Position numbers and translations under genes: made by a program. Below are positions 43,770 to 52,584 of a stretch of DNA of 64,000 bases, in pieces. The notes under the pieces are model-generated. The model saw only the letters and a list, made by a program, of their open reading frames with translations. It made no database searches and was not told the origin of the DNA. Position 1 is the stretch's first letter. The number at the start of each line of letters is the position of its first letter. The stretch is from NCBI GenBank assembly GCA_949287925.1, contig CASEIR010000054.1, positions 62,001 to 126,000 on the forward strand, written 5' to 3'. This DNA is from an uncultured Lachnospiraceae bacterium. Its GTDB lineage: Bacteria > Bacillota > Clostridia > Lachnospirales > Lachnospiraceae.

Positions 43770-46151
43770 ATGTTAACAGAACGACTAGGGAAAGAATTGT
43801 TATATTTTGACGGTGGAATGGGAACGTTACTTCAGGCAAAGGGGTTGCGGCCCGGCGAGCTTCCGGAGACCTGGAATCTGACCCGCAGGAAAGATATCAT
43901 AGAAATCCACCGGCGATATTACGAAGCTGGAAGTGATATCGTACTGACCAACACTTTTGGTGCAAATGCTTTGAAATTCCATGATACTGCACATGAATTG
44001 AAAGAGGTCGTCTATACGGCGGTGAAAAACGTACAAGAGGCTGCAAAACTGGGCGTTCAGGACGGTAGAGAAGTGTATACGGCTCTGGATGTGGGGCCGA
44101 CAGGGAAGCTGCTCAAACCGATGGGAGATCTTGCGTTTGAAGAGGCTTATGAGACTTTCAGGCAGGTGATGCGGTATGGAGAGGACGCAGGTGCGGATTT
44201 GATTCATATCGAAACGATGAGCGATACCTATGAAGCCAAGGCGGCAGTACTGGCAGCGAAGGAGAATACGGATCTGCCGGTGTTTGTTACATTGATTTTT
44301 GACCAGAAAGGGAAGCTTCTGACCGGAGGAGATGTGCCGTCTGTTGTGGCGATGCTGGAAGGCCTTCGGGTGGATGCACTGGGAATCAACTGTGGCCTTG
44401 GGCCTGATCAGATGATTCCGGTTCTGAAGGAACTTCTTAAGTACGCATCGGTTCCGATTATCGTAAAACCTAATGCCGGACTCCCAAAGCAGCGGGAGGG
44501 AGAAGTATATTACGATATTCAGCCGCAGGAATTTGCGGAGGCGATGAAAGAGATCGCTTCGATGGGAGCGGCAGTGATCGGCGGCTGTTGCGGAACAACA
44601 CCGGAACATATCCGTGCCATGATCCAGGCAAATGCAAGAAAGAAGCTGTGCCCTGCAAAGCCAAAGCCCCATACGATCGTTTCCTCCTACGGCCGAGCTG
44701 TGATAATGGGAGAGATTCCGGTGATTATTGGTGAACGTATCAATCCTACCGGGAAGAAAAGGATGAAGCAGGCGTTGAAGGAACATGATCTGGAGTATAT
44801 TCTGAAAGAAGGAATCACGCAACAGGATAAGGGCGCTCATATTCTTGATGTAAATGTAGGGCTTCCGGATATTGATGAAATACAAATGATGAAGGAAGCG
44901 GTTATGGAACTTCAGAGTGTGACTAGTCTTCCGCTGCAGATCGATACGGTAAATCCGGAAGCTATGGAAGCCGCCATGCGCATTTACAATGGAAAGCCAA
45001 TGGTGAATTCTGTAAATGGAAAGCAGGAATCTATGGAGGCGGTATTTCCGCTTGTGCAGAAATACGGAGGCGTGGTGATTGGTCTTACGATTGACGAAGC
45101 AGGGATACCAAATACAGTAGAAGGAAGAATCCAAATCGCGGAAAAAATTGTGGCAGAGGCTGAAAAATATGGAATTCCACGGAAGGATATTGTAATTGAC
45201 GTTTTGGCAATGACCATCAGTTCCGATCCGTCAGGCGCCAGGGTAACGCTGGATGCCTTGAAAGGGGTCAAAGAAAAATTAGGCGTGTGTACGGTACTTG
45301 GGGTATCGAATATCTCGTTTGGCCTGCCGTGCCGTCCGGTAATTAATTCCCATTTTTACACAATGGCAATGCACAACGGTTTGGATGCCGGGATTATCAA
45401 TCCATCATCGGAGGAGATGATGCAGGCTTATTATTCCTATTGTGCGTTAATGAATTTTGATCAGAATTTTGAAAAGTATATTGCGCATTATGGAAATACG
45501 GTGATCCGGCCGGTACAGAATTCCGGCGGGACAATGACGCTAAACACAGCCATTGAAAGAGGACTGAAAGAGGAGGCGCACCACGCGGCTCTGGCGCTTC
45601 TGAAGGAAAAGGCCCCTCTTGCGATTATTGATGAATTTCTGATCCCTGCGCTGGATGTGGTTGGAAAAGGATTCGAACAGGGAACCATATTCCTGCCGCA
45701 GCTGCTCATGAGCGCTGACGCGGCAAAAATTGCATTCGCAGTTTTGAAAGAGCATCTGGCTTCCAGCGGAGAAAAGGAAGAAACAAAAGAGAAAGTGATA
45801 TTGGCGACAGTGAAAGGGGATATTCACGATATCGGGAAAAATATTGTTAAGGTCTTACTTGAAAATTATGGGTTTGATGTTCTAGATCTGGGTAAGGATG
45901 TGGCGCCGGAGACTATTGTGGAAGCTGCCGTCCGTGAAAACGTCATGCTGGTAGGGCTCAGTGCGCTGATGACAACTACGGTGGCCAGCATGGAAGCGAC
46001 CATACGGATGCTGCGAAAGGAAAAGCCGGATTGCAAGGTGATGGTGGGCGGCGCAGTGCTGAATCAGGAGTATGCAGATATGATCGGAGCAGATTTTTAT
46101 GGAAAAGATGCGATGCAGTCTGTTTATTATGCGCAAAATGTATTAAAATAG
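43770..46151 (+). CDS. metH: Cobalamin-dependent methionine synthase, without activation domain
   Basis: Transfers methyl from methyl-THF through cobalamin to homocysteine. 793 aa in order: homocysteine/zinc domain (about 1-290; FDGGMGTLLQAKGL, GINCGLGP, GGCCGTTPEHIR with the Zn cysteines), methyl-THF domain (about 310-560; IGERINPTGKK, LPLQIDTVNP), cobalamin cap and Rossmann domains (about 585-793) with GDIHDIGKN, in which His686 is the lower cobalt ligand. E. coli MetH has about 1,230 residues; the missing part is encoded by the gene just upstream. AAAGGAG precedes the ATG. Confidence 0.95.
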   Translation: MLTERLGKELLYFDGGMGTLLQAKGLRPGELPETWNLTRRKDIIEIHRRYYEAGSDIVLTNTFGANALKFHDTAHELKEVVYTAVKNVQEAAKLGVQDGREVYTALDVGPTGKLLKPMGDLAFEEAYETFRQVMRYGEDAGADLIHIETMSDTYEAKAAVLAAKENTDLPVFVTLIFDQKGKLLTGGDVPSVVAMLEGLRVDALGINCGLGPDQMIPVLKELLKYASVPIIVKPNAGLPKQREGEVYYDIQPQEFAEAMKEIASMGAAVIGGCCGTTPEHIRAMIQANARKKLCPAKPKPHTIVSSYGRAVIMGEIPVIIGERINPTGKKRMKQALKEHDLEYILKEGITQQDKGAHILDVNVGLPDIDEIQMMKEAVMELQSVTSLPLQIDTVNPEAMEAAMRIYNGKPMVNSVNGKQESMEAVFPLVQKYGGVVIGLTIDEAGIPNTVEGRIQIAEKIVAEAEKYGIPRKDIVIDVLAMTISSDPSGARVTLDALKGVKEKLGVCTVLGVSNISFGLPCRPVINSHFYTMAMHNGLDAGIINPSSEEMMQAYYSYCALMNFDQNFEKYIAHYGNTVIRPVQNSGGTMTLNTAIERGLKEEAHHAALALLKEKAPLAIIDEFLIPALDVVGKGFEQGTIFLPQLLMSADAAKIAFAVLKEHLASSGEKEETKEKVILATVKGDIHDIGKNIVKVLLENYGFDVLDLGKDVAPETIVEAAVRENVMLVGLSALMTTTVASMEATIRMLRKEKPDCKVMVGGAVLNQEYADMIGADFYGKDAMQSVYYAQNVLK

Positions 46152-46184
46152 TAGCGAGATACTGTGACTTGAAAGGAGAAGAAT

Positions 46185-47192
46185 ATGGGGGTAATCATAC
46201 CAGAGCATTATGATCCGCGCCTGGATGTGCGGACGACACAGGAAGCAATTAAGTATATCAGAGATACGTTCCAGAAAGAACTTGGGAAGGAGATGAACCT
46301 GGAACGGATATCCGCGCCTCTTTTCGTGGCAAAAAGCAGCGGGCTGAATGATGACTTGAACGGCGTAGAGAGGCCGGTACAGTTTGATATTGCGGGAATA
46401 GAAGGAGAGAAGATGGAAGTCGTACATTCTCTCGCAAAATGGAAAAGAATGGCGCTTCGGGAATATGGGTTCCGGCCCGGAGAAGGCCTTTATACCAATA
46501 TGAATGCGATCCGAAGAGATGAAGAGCTGGATAATCTTCATTCCTGTTATGTGGATCAGTGGGATTGGGAGCGTGTGATCACAAAGGAAGAGAGAACAGA
46601 AGAAACCTTAAAAGAGACAGTCAGGACAATCTTTAAGATTATCAAACATATGCAGCACGAAGTGTGGTATAAGTATCCGGAGGCTGTGAAAAAGCTTCCG
46701 TCCGATGTGACATTTGTAACTACTCAGGAATTGGAGGACCGGTATCCGGATAAAACTCCTAAGGAGAGAGAAAATCTGATCACAAAGGAATATGGCTGTG
46801 TGTTTCTGATGAAGATCGGGGATAAACTGGCGAGCGGAAAGCCTCATGACGGAAGAGCGCCAGATTACGATGACTGGGAATTGAATGGAGACATCCTGTT
46901 CTGGTTTGATACACTGGATTGCGCACTGGAAATCTCCAGTATGGGAATCCGTGTGGATGAAAAGGCTCTGGAAGAACAGCTGAAAAAGGCGGGATGTGAG
47001 GAAAGAAAGAATCTGCCTTATCACAGAATGCTATTGAACGGAGAACTTCCCTATACCATCGGAGGAGGAATCGGCCAGTCCAGACTGTGCATGCTGCTTC
47101 TGGACCGTGCGCATATTGGAGAAGTGCAGGCAAGTATCTGGCCGGAGGAAATGAGAAAAATATGCAGGGAAAATCAGATTATTCTGCTTTAG
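46185..47192 (+). CDS. asnA: Aspartate--ammonia ligase (asparagine synthetase A)
   Basis: ATP-dependent, ammonia-using asparagine synthetase, built on a class II aminoacyl-tRNA synthetase fold. 335 aa, the family length (330-340); [48 protein letters not shown] and [19 protein letters not shown] are the conserved blocks. AAAGGAG lies before the ATG. It follows metH by 33 bases and may share its transcript; the pathways are joined only by the aspartate family of amino acids. Confidence 0.95.
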   Translation: MGVIIPEHYDPRLDVRTTQEAIKYIRDTFQKELGKEMNLERISAPLFVAKSSGLNDDLNGVERPVQFDIAGIEGEKMEVVHSLAKWKRMALREYGFRPGEGLYTNMNAIRRDEELDNLHSCYVDQWDWERVITKEERTEETLKETVRTIFKIIKHMQHEVWYKYPEAVKKLPSDVTFVTTQELEDRYPDKTPKERENLITKEYGCVFLMKIGDKLASGKPHDGRAPDYDDWELNGDILFWFDTLDCALEISSMGIRVDEKALEEQLKKAGCEERKNLPYHRMLLNGELPYTIGGGIGQSRLCMLLLDRAHIGEVQASIWPEEMRKICRENQIILL

Positions 47193-47255
47193 CCCGGAGT
47201 GTTGGAAGAAAGCTGTTAACATATTTATGTAGGATATGAGGAGGAATGTGTTGTT

Positions 47256-48764
47256 ATGATTAGAGGACTGGACACAACCGTAAAAAGAATCAGAAGAAGA
47301 GTTTTTGAAGAAGTCGCCAGACTGGGGTTTAAGGCGGACGCTTCCACATTGAATGACGATGTGGAGGCAATTCCTTATGCCATTGTAGGAGACGAGACGA
47401 AATACCGGGAAAGCATTTACCGCGCGCGTGCCATTGTCAGCGAACGTGTGCGTCTTGCCATGGGACTTTCACTCCGCCCGGAAGACAAGCCAGTCCATCT
47501 GACTGCCGGTATGGAGGCCAGTAATATCTCGGATAAGTATTATGAACCGCCTTTGATGCAGGTGATTCCTTCTGCCTGTGCAGCCTGTCAGGAAAAAGGA
47601 TACGAAGTGAGCAATATGTGCAAGGGATGTCTGGCGCATCCTTGCATGGAAGTCTGTCCTAAGGGAGCTATCTCTATGGTGGATGGCAAGTCTTATATCG
47701 ATCAGGATAAATGTATCAAATGTGGAAAATGTAAATCTGTCTGTCCTTATGACGCCATTGCAAAAAAGGAACGTCCCTGTGCGCAGGCGTGTGGTGTTAA
47801 TGCCATTGAATCAGACTCTCATGGAAGAGCAAAAATCAATATTGATAAATGTGTATCCTGTGGTATGTGTATGGTAAATTGTCCGTTTGGAGCTATCTCG
47901 GACAAATCCCAGATCTTCCAGCTTGCCCGCGCCCTGAGCGAGGGAGACGAGATCATTGCAGAGATTGCACCTGCCTTTGCTGGACAGTTCGGGGACAATA
48001 TTACACCGAGGAATCTGAAAGCAGCCATGCATGAGCTGGGCTTTAGTGAATTCTATGAAGTGGCTCTTGGAGCAGATATCGGCGCGATCGCGGAAGCGCA
48101 TCATTATGTGAATAAAGTAACCAGTGGTGAACTGCCGTTCCTGCTTACTTCCTGCTGTCCTTCATGGGCGATGCTTGCGAAAAAGTATTTCCCGGATCTG
48201 ATCGATCAAGTATCGCAGGAGCTGACACCTATGGTTGCAACTGCCCGTACGATCAAGAAAGAACATCCCAATGCAAGAGTCGTGTTCGTAGGACCATGTG
48301 CGGCGAAAAAACTGGAAGCCATGCGCAGAACTGTAAGAAGTGATGTGGATTTTGTCATTACATTTGAAGAACTGAAGGCGATGTTTGATGCGAAAGACAT
48401 TGATCTTACAAAATACGAGGCAGAATCTTCCTTCCATAATGCCACCGGAGCAGGCCGCGGATATGCAGTGGCAGGCGGCGTCGCAGAAGCTATTGAAAAA
48501 TGCGTGATGGAATACTATCCTGGTGTAGACGTGCATATTGAACATGCGGAAGGTCTTGCAGAATGTAAAAAGACCTTGGCTTTGGCGAAGGCAGGCAAGA
48601 TGAACGGATGTCTGATCGATGGTATGGGCTGTCCGGGCGGCTGCGTGGCAGGAGCCGGAACCATTATTCCGGTTGCCAAGGCCCAGAAGAAGATCAAGGA
48701 ATTTGTGAATGCATCCTCTAAAAAACTTCCGCCAAAGGAACTAGAAGAGATTGAACTGAAATAA
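47256..48764 (+). CDS. [FeFe]-hydrogenase-family protein with ferredoxin-like clusters
   Basis: A 502-aa member of the iron-only hydrogenase family, cytoplasmic. The N-terminal 100 residues are not cysteine-rich; residues about 108-215 hold several [4Fe-4S] motifs (CKGCLAHPCMEVCPKG, CIKCGKCKSVCP, CVSCGMCMVNCP). The H-cluster domain has L1 TSCCPSW, L2 GPCAAKKLEA and L3 DGMGCPGGCVAGAG: all four cluster cysteines are there. Compared with the standard L2 motif MPCxxKKxE the Met is Gly, and L3 DGMGC replaces EVMAC. Such changes are found in non-prototypical groups (B-like); H2 turnover is likely but not certain. No maturases HydEFG nearby. Confidence 0.8.
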   Translation: MIRGLDTTVKRIRRRVFEEVARLGFKADASTLNDDVEAIPYAIVGDETKYRESIYRARAIVSERVRLAMGLSLRPEDKPVHLTAGMEASNISDKYYEPPLMQVIPSACAACQEKGYEVSNMCKGCLAHPCMEVCPKGAISMVDGKSYIDQDKCIKCGKCKSVCPYDAIAKKERPCAQACGVNAIESDSHGRAKINIDKCVSCGMCMVNCPFGAISDKSQIFQLARALSEGDEIIAEIAPAFAGQFGDNITPRNLKAAMHELGFSEFYEVALGADIGAIAEAHHYVNKVTSGELPFLLTSCCPSWAMLAKKYFPDLIDQVSQELTPMVATARTIKKEHPNARVVFVGPCAAKKLEAMRRTVRSDVDFVITFEELKAMFDAKDIDLTKYEAESSFHNATGAGRGYAVAGGVAEAIEKCVMEYYPGVDVHIEHAEGLAECKKTLALAKAGKMNGCLIDGMGCPGGCVAGAGTIIPVAKAQKKIKEFVNASSKKLPPKELEEIELK

Positions 48765-48774
48765 GAGACCCAGG

Positions 48775-48806
48775 CCCCGGCGTTGACAAACACCGGGGTT
48801 CTCTTT
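48775..48806 (+). terminator. Intrinsic terminator of the hydrogenase gene
   Basis: CCCCGG (48775-48780) pairs with CCGGGG (48793-48798), with GTT/AAC continuing the stem, followed by TTCTCTTT. The loop holds the -35 of the alaS promoter. Confidence 0.8.
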
Positions 48807-48811
48807 ATAAT
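48783..48811 (+). promoter_or_regulatory. Consensus sigma-A promoter of alaS, inside the terminator
   Basis: TTGACA (48783-48788), 17-base spacer, TATAAT (48806-48811): both hexamers are perfect. The -35 lies at the top of the preceding terminator hairpin and the spacer is its 3' arm. Start near 48818 leaves a leader of about 25 bases, too short for a T-box. Confidence 0.85.
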
Positions 48812-48842
48812 TATTGGATAGCGTGTGTGTTAGGAGGAAATT

Positions 48843-51482
48843 ATGCAGAAATACGGTGTAAATGAATTAAGAAGAATGTTCCTGGAATTTTTTGAAAGTA
48901 AGGGACATCTTGCAATGAAAAGTTTTTCCCTGGTGCCGCACAATGATAAGAGTTTGCTTCTTATTAATTCCGGTATGGCGCCGCTCAAACCATATTTTAC
49001 CGGGCAGGAGATTCCGCCGAGGAAACGTGTGACCACCTGTCAGAAGTGTATCCGTACGGGAGATATTGAGAATGTAGGAAAGACAGCCAGACATGGTACG
49101 TTTTTTGAGATGCTTGGGAACTTTTCTTTTGGAGATTACTTTAAAAGAGAGTCCATTGGATGGACGTGGGAATTTCTGACGGAAGTGGTAGGACTGGATC
49201 CGGACCGTCTCTATCCGTCTGTTTATGTGGATGACGACGAGGCCTGGGAGATCTGGAATAAAGAGATCGGAATCCCGGCAGAGAGGATCTTCCGCTTTGG
49301 AAAAGAAGATAACTTCTGGGAACACGGAAGCGGGCCCTGCGGTCCTTGTTCTGAAGTTTACTATGACAGAGGAGAAAAATACGGCTGCGGAAGCCCGGAT
49401 TGTACGGTGGGATGTGACTGTGACCGTTACATGGAGATCTGGAACAATGTGTTTACCCAGTTTGACAATGACGGCAATAACAACTATACCGAACTGGAAC
49501 AGAAGAATATCGATACCGGTATGGGCCTGGAGCGTCTGGCCTGTGTGGTACAGGATGTGGACTCCATGTTTGATGTGGATACGTTGAAAGCATTGCGCGA
49601 ACACGTGTGCCGTCTTGCAGACGCAGAATACGGAAAAGAATATGAGAAGGATGTGTCCATCCGCGTCATTACTGATCATATCCGGTCTGTTACATTTATG
49701 ATCTCGGACGGAATCATGCCTTCCAATGAGGGACGCGGATATGTGCTGCGCCGTCTGCTGCGCCGTGCCTGCCGTCACGGAAGACTTCTGAATATCGAAG
49801 GAGAGTTCCTGACCGTTCTGGCAGAGACGGTGATTGAAGGCTCCAAGGACGGATATCCGGAGCTGGATGAAAAAAGAGACTTCATTTTCAAAGTGATCGC
49901 CAAAGAGGAAGAACAGTTTAACAAGACGATCGATCAGGGATTGACGATTTTAAATGAGATGATCGCGGATCTGACGGAAAAAGGAGCGGATATGCTGTCG
50001 GGGGCTCAGGCGTTCAAACTGTACGATACCTATGGATTCCCGCTGGATCTTACGAAAGAGATTCTGGAAGAAAAAGGAATCCGTATAGACGAAGATGGTT
50101 TCAAAGCAGCCATGGAGATTCAGCGGAAAACAGCCAGAGAAGCCCGTGAAGTGACAAATTATATGGGGGCGGACGTTACCGTATATGAGTCTATTGATCC
50201 TGCCGTGACATCACGGTTTGTCGGATACGATCATCTTCAGTATGAATCGGATATCACTGTTTTGACGACGGAGACAGAACTGACAGATGCTCTGACAGAA
50301 GGACAAAGAGGTACCGTATTTGTGGAAGAAACCCCATTCTACGCAACCAGTGGCGGCCAGGAAGCCGATAAGGGCGTCATACGTACAGGGGAAGGAGAAT
50401 TCCGGGTTGAAGATGTGATAAAGCTGCTGGGCGGAAAGATCGGCCATGTGGGATATGTTTCCAGCGGAATGATCAAAACAGGAGATCGTGCAGATCTCAA
50501 GGTGGATGAAGAAAACCGCGAGTTGTCTGCTAATAATCACAGCGCGACACATCTGCTCCATAAAGCCCTGCGTATGGTATTGGGATCACATGTGGAACAG
50601 GCGGGTTCTTCTGTAAATTCGGACAGACTTCGATTTGACTTTACGCATTTTTCAGCGTTGACACCGGAGGAATTGGAAAAAGTAGAAAAAATCGTAAATG
50701 AGCAGATCAGGAAGCATCTGGATGTTAAGGTTGAAAATATGCCGATTGAGGAAGCGAAAAAGACAGGCGCTGCGGCATTGTTCGGAGAAAAATACGGAGA
50801 TATTGTCCGCGTTGTAAGTATGGGTGATTTTTCTGTGGAATTCTGCGGTGGCACCCATGTGGCGAACACCGGTGTGATCCATGGATTTAAGATTCTGTCT
50901 GAAACAGGAGTGGCTGCTGGCGTGAGACGTATCGAAGCGTTGACGGCGAAGGGACTGCAATCCTATTATGAGGAACTGGAGCAGAAGCTTGACCAGGCAT
51001 CAAAAATCCTGAAGACAACTCCGGATAAGCTGGAAGAAAAGATCCGGCATCTGCTTGCAGAGAACAAGGCGTTGAAGGCGGAGACGGAGAGTCTGAAGAG
51101 CAAGCTTGCCAAGGATGCCATGGGAGATGTGTCCGACCAGGTAAGCGAGGTAAAGGGCGTTAAGTTTATCGGCGCGAAAGTGGCGGATGTTGACATGGAT
51201 GGATTAAGGGACCTGGGGGATCAGCTGAAGGATAAGCTGGGCGAAGGTGTGATCGTTCTTGCCTCATCAAACGGAGGAAAGGTCAGCTTGATGGCGATGG
51301 CAACAGCAGAAGCCATGAACCGAGGCGCGCATGCCGGTAATCTGATCAAAGCGATTGCGTCCTGTGTCGGCGGAGGCGGAGGCGGACGCCCGAATATGGC
51401 CCAGGCAGGGGGTAAGAATCCGGAAGGTATAGACGAAGCAATTAAAAAAGCGGCCGTTGTTTTGGAACAGCAGCTGTCCTAG
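48843..51482 (+). CDS. alaS: Alanine--tRNA ligase
   Basis: Class II synthetase that charges and edits tRNA-Ala. 879 aa: catalytic domain (RHGTFFEMLGNFSFGDYF as motif-2 region, GMGLERLACVVQ as motif 3), tRNA-recognition middle part, editing domain with zinc ligands in NNHSATHLLHKALR (HxxxH) and FCGGTHVANTG (CxxxH), and C-Ala oligomerisation domain ending GGGGGGRPNMAQAGG. AGGAGG precedes the ATG. Own consensus promoter. Confidence 0.98.
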   Translation: MQKYGVNELRRMFLEFFESKGHLAMKSFSLVPHNDKSLLLINSGMAPLKPYFTGQEIPPRKRVTTCQKCIRTGDIENVGKTARHGTFFEMLGNFSFGDYFKRESIGWTWEFLTEVVGLDPDRLYPSVYVDDDEAWEIWNKEIGIPAERIFRFGKEDNFWEHGSGPCGPCSEVYYDRGEKYGCGSPDCTVGCDCDRYMEIWNNVFTQFDNDGNNNYTELEQKNIDTGMGLERLACVVQDVDSMFDVDTLKALREHVCRLADAEYGKEYEKDVSIRVITDHIRSVTFMISDGIMPSNEGRGYVLRRLLRRACRHGRLLNIEGEFLTVLAETVIEGSKDGYPELDEKRDFIFKVIAKEEEQFNKTIDQGLTILNEMIADLTEKGADMLSGAQAFKLYDTYGFPLDLTKEILEEKGIRIDEDGFKAAMEIQRKTAREAREVTNYMGADVTVYESIDPAVTSRFVGYDHLQYESDITVLTTETELTDALTEGQRGTVFVEETPFYATSGGQEADKGVIRTGEGEFRVEDVIKLLGGKIGHVGYVSSGMIKTGDRADLKVDEENRELSANNHSATHLLHKALRMVLGSHVEQAGSSVNSDRLRFDFTHFSALTPEELEKVEKIVNEQIRKHLDVKVENMPIEEAKKTGAAALFGEKYGDIVRVVSMGDFSVEFCGGTHVANTGVIHGFKILSETGVAAGVRRIEALTAKGLQSYYEELEQKLDQASKILKTTPDKLEEKIRHLLAENKALKAETESLKSKLAKDAMGDVSDQVSEVKGVKFIGAKVADVDMDGLRDLGDQLKDKLGEGVIVLASSNGGKVSLMAMATAEAMNRGAHAGNLIKAIASCVGGGGGGRPNMAQAGGKNPEGIDEAIKKAAVVLEQQLS

Positions 51483-51515
51483 ATACAAAAAATAGACGGA
51501 AATCACTAAAAAATG

Positions 51516-51543
51516 TTGACGTAGACAAAATATGTGATATAAT
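51516..51543 (+). promoter_or_regulatory. Sigma-A promoter of rpsU
   Basis: TTGACG (51516-51521), 16-base spacer, TATAAT (51538-51543) with TG one base upstream (extended -10). Confidence 0.75.
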
Positions 51544-51620
51544 TCTATGTGTGCAATAAATATACCCGAACAGTCGTATGATGCACAATACAGGACTGGA
51601 GGGAGGTTAGGTGTGAGAGT

Positions 51621-51797
51621 ATGTCGAATGTGATCGTAAAAGAAAACGAGACGTTGGATAGTGCTTTACGCAGATTCAAAAGAAACTGTGCAAAAGCAGG
51701 AATTCAGCAGGAGATTCGGAAGAGAGAACACTATGAGAAGCCGAGTGTTAGACGTAAAAAGAAATCCGAAGCTGCAAGAAAACGTAAATATAATTAA
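51621..51797 (+). CDS. rpsU: 30S ribosomal protein S21
   Basis: Small basic protein near the anti-Shine-Dalgarno end of 16S rRNA, involved in initiation. 58 aa: starts [20 protein letters not shown], contains [20 protein letters not shown] and ends in a Lys/Arg tail ([15 protein letters not shown]); exactly the Firmicutes S21 pattern. AGGTG lies seven bases before the ATG, and GGAGG a little further out. Single-gene transcript with strong promoter and terminator. Confidence 0.97.
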   Translation: MSNVIVKENETLDSALRRFKRNCAKAGIQQEIRKREHYEKPSVRRKKKSEAARKRKYN

Positions 51798-51815
51798 TTG
51801 TTGAGAAACAAAATA

Positions 51816-51866
51816 AGAACCGTTGCAGGACAGTCGATTGAGAACTGGTGCAGCGGTTCTTTTTAT
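51816..51866 (+). terminator. Intrinsic terminator of rpsU
   Basis: AGAACCGTTGCA (51816-51827) pairs with TGCAGCGGTTCT (51849-51860), one G-U pair, extra CAGT/ACTG pairing inside, then TTTTT. Confidence 0.85.
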
Positions 51867-51871
51867 CTGTA

Positions 51872-51902
51872 AAGGACTGGAAATCTTAAATTTCCAGTCC
51901 TT
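51872..51902. terminator. Palindrome covering the maf stop codon, probable terminator
   Basis: AAGGACTGGAAAT (51872-51884) and ATTTCCAGTCCTT (51890-51902) form a perfect 13-bp stem with a 5-base loop that contains the maf stop codon on the minus strand. U-tracts on either side are short, so termination efficiency is uncertain. It also lies directly behind the rpsU terminator. Confidence 0.55.
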
Positions 51903-52464
51903 CATTTAGAAGCTCGTGATAAAGACGTGCAAGAGGAAGACCTACGACATTGTTATAATCACCCTGGATAGATTTTACATGAACGGCGAAAGGCCCCTGG
52001 ATTCCGTATGCACCGGCCTTGTCCAGAGAATCGCCGGTGGCGGTATAAGAAAGGAGATCTTCTCTGCTGATGGGATAAAAAGTTACATCTGTACGCTCAC
52101 AGAAACGTACAGTTTTTATGGAACCTTTCCGGGTGATTAAAAGGCAGACTCCGGTGTATACCTGATGCGTGCGGTCTGAGAGCATGGACAGCATATCATA
52201 AGCCTCCTGGCGATTAGAAGGTTTCCCGAGAATTTCGCCGTTGTAGACAACAAGCGTATCGGCTCCGATGATAACCTGATCCGGGGATATGTGTTCTCGT
52301 CCGACAGCATAAGCCTTTTGAGACGCCAGGTTCATGACGACATCCTCCGGGGAATCCCCTTCTCGATTCTCTTCTGCCGTAGATGGAATAATATCAAATT
52401 GAAAACCTGCCTGTTCCATTAATTCTCTTCTTCTGGGAGAGGCAGATGCAAGAATATATTTCAT
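51886..52464 (-). CDS. maf: Maf-family nucleotide pyrophosphatase
   Basis: Hydrolyses dTTP, UTP or modified nucleotides to monophosphates; overproduction blocks septation in Bacillus. 192 aa, starting MKYILASASPRRRELMEQAG, with EEN..-type block STAEENREGDS, the catalytic GADTLVVYNGEILGKP and YSHTATGDS-like YTATGDSLDKAGAYGIQG. ATG at 52464 follows AAGGAGG on the minus strand; the longer frame to 52506 includes the promoter and is rejected. It is divergent from the pentapeptide gene and convergent with rpsU. Confidence 0.93.
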   Translation of the reverse strand: MKYILASASPRRRELMEQAGFQFDIIPSTAEENREGDSPEDVVMNLASQKAYAVGREHISPDQVIIGADTLVVYNGEILGKPSNRQEAYDMLSMLSDRTHQVYTGVCLLITRKGSIKTVRFCERTDVTFYPISREDLLSYTATGDSLDKAGAYGIQGPFAVHVKSIQGDYNNVVGLPLARLYHELLNEGLEI

Positions 52465-52496
52465 AAGTATGAAAACCTCCTTTGCTGACTGAGAAC

Positions 52497-52548
52497 AGTA
52501 TAACATGCAGAAGTACTGTTTGCAAAGAATTGGCGGATTCGATATAAT
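52497..52548. promoter_or_regulatory. Divergent promoters of maf and the pentapeptide gene sharing one -35
   Basis: The self-complementary hexamer TTGCAA (52520-52525) is 17 bases from TATAAT (52543-52548) on the plus strand and 17 bases from TATACT (52502-52497) on the minus strand, the latter also with an extended TG. Both promoters would use the same -35, so they should compete for polymerase. Confidence 0.75.
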
Positions 52549-52584
52549 AAAACAAGAATAAGCAGTTTAAGAAGGTGTAATAGA

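Noticed and set aside
48765..48842. T-box riboswitch ahead of alaS
   Set aside because: Many Firmicutes control alaS this way, but the leader after the consensus promoter is only about 25 bases and no specifier loop or antiterminator is possible.
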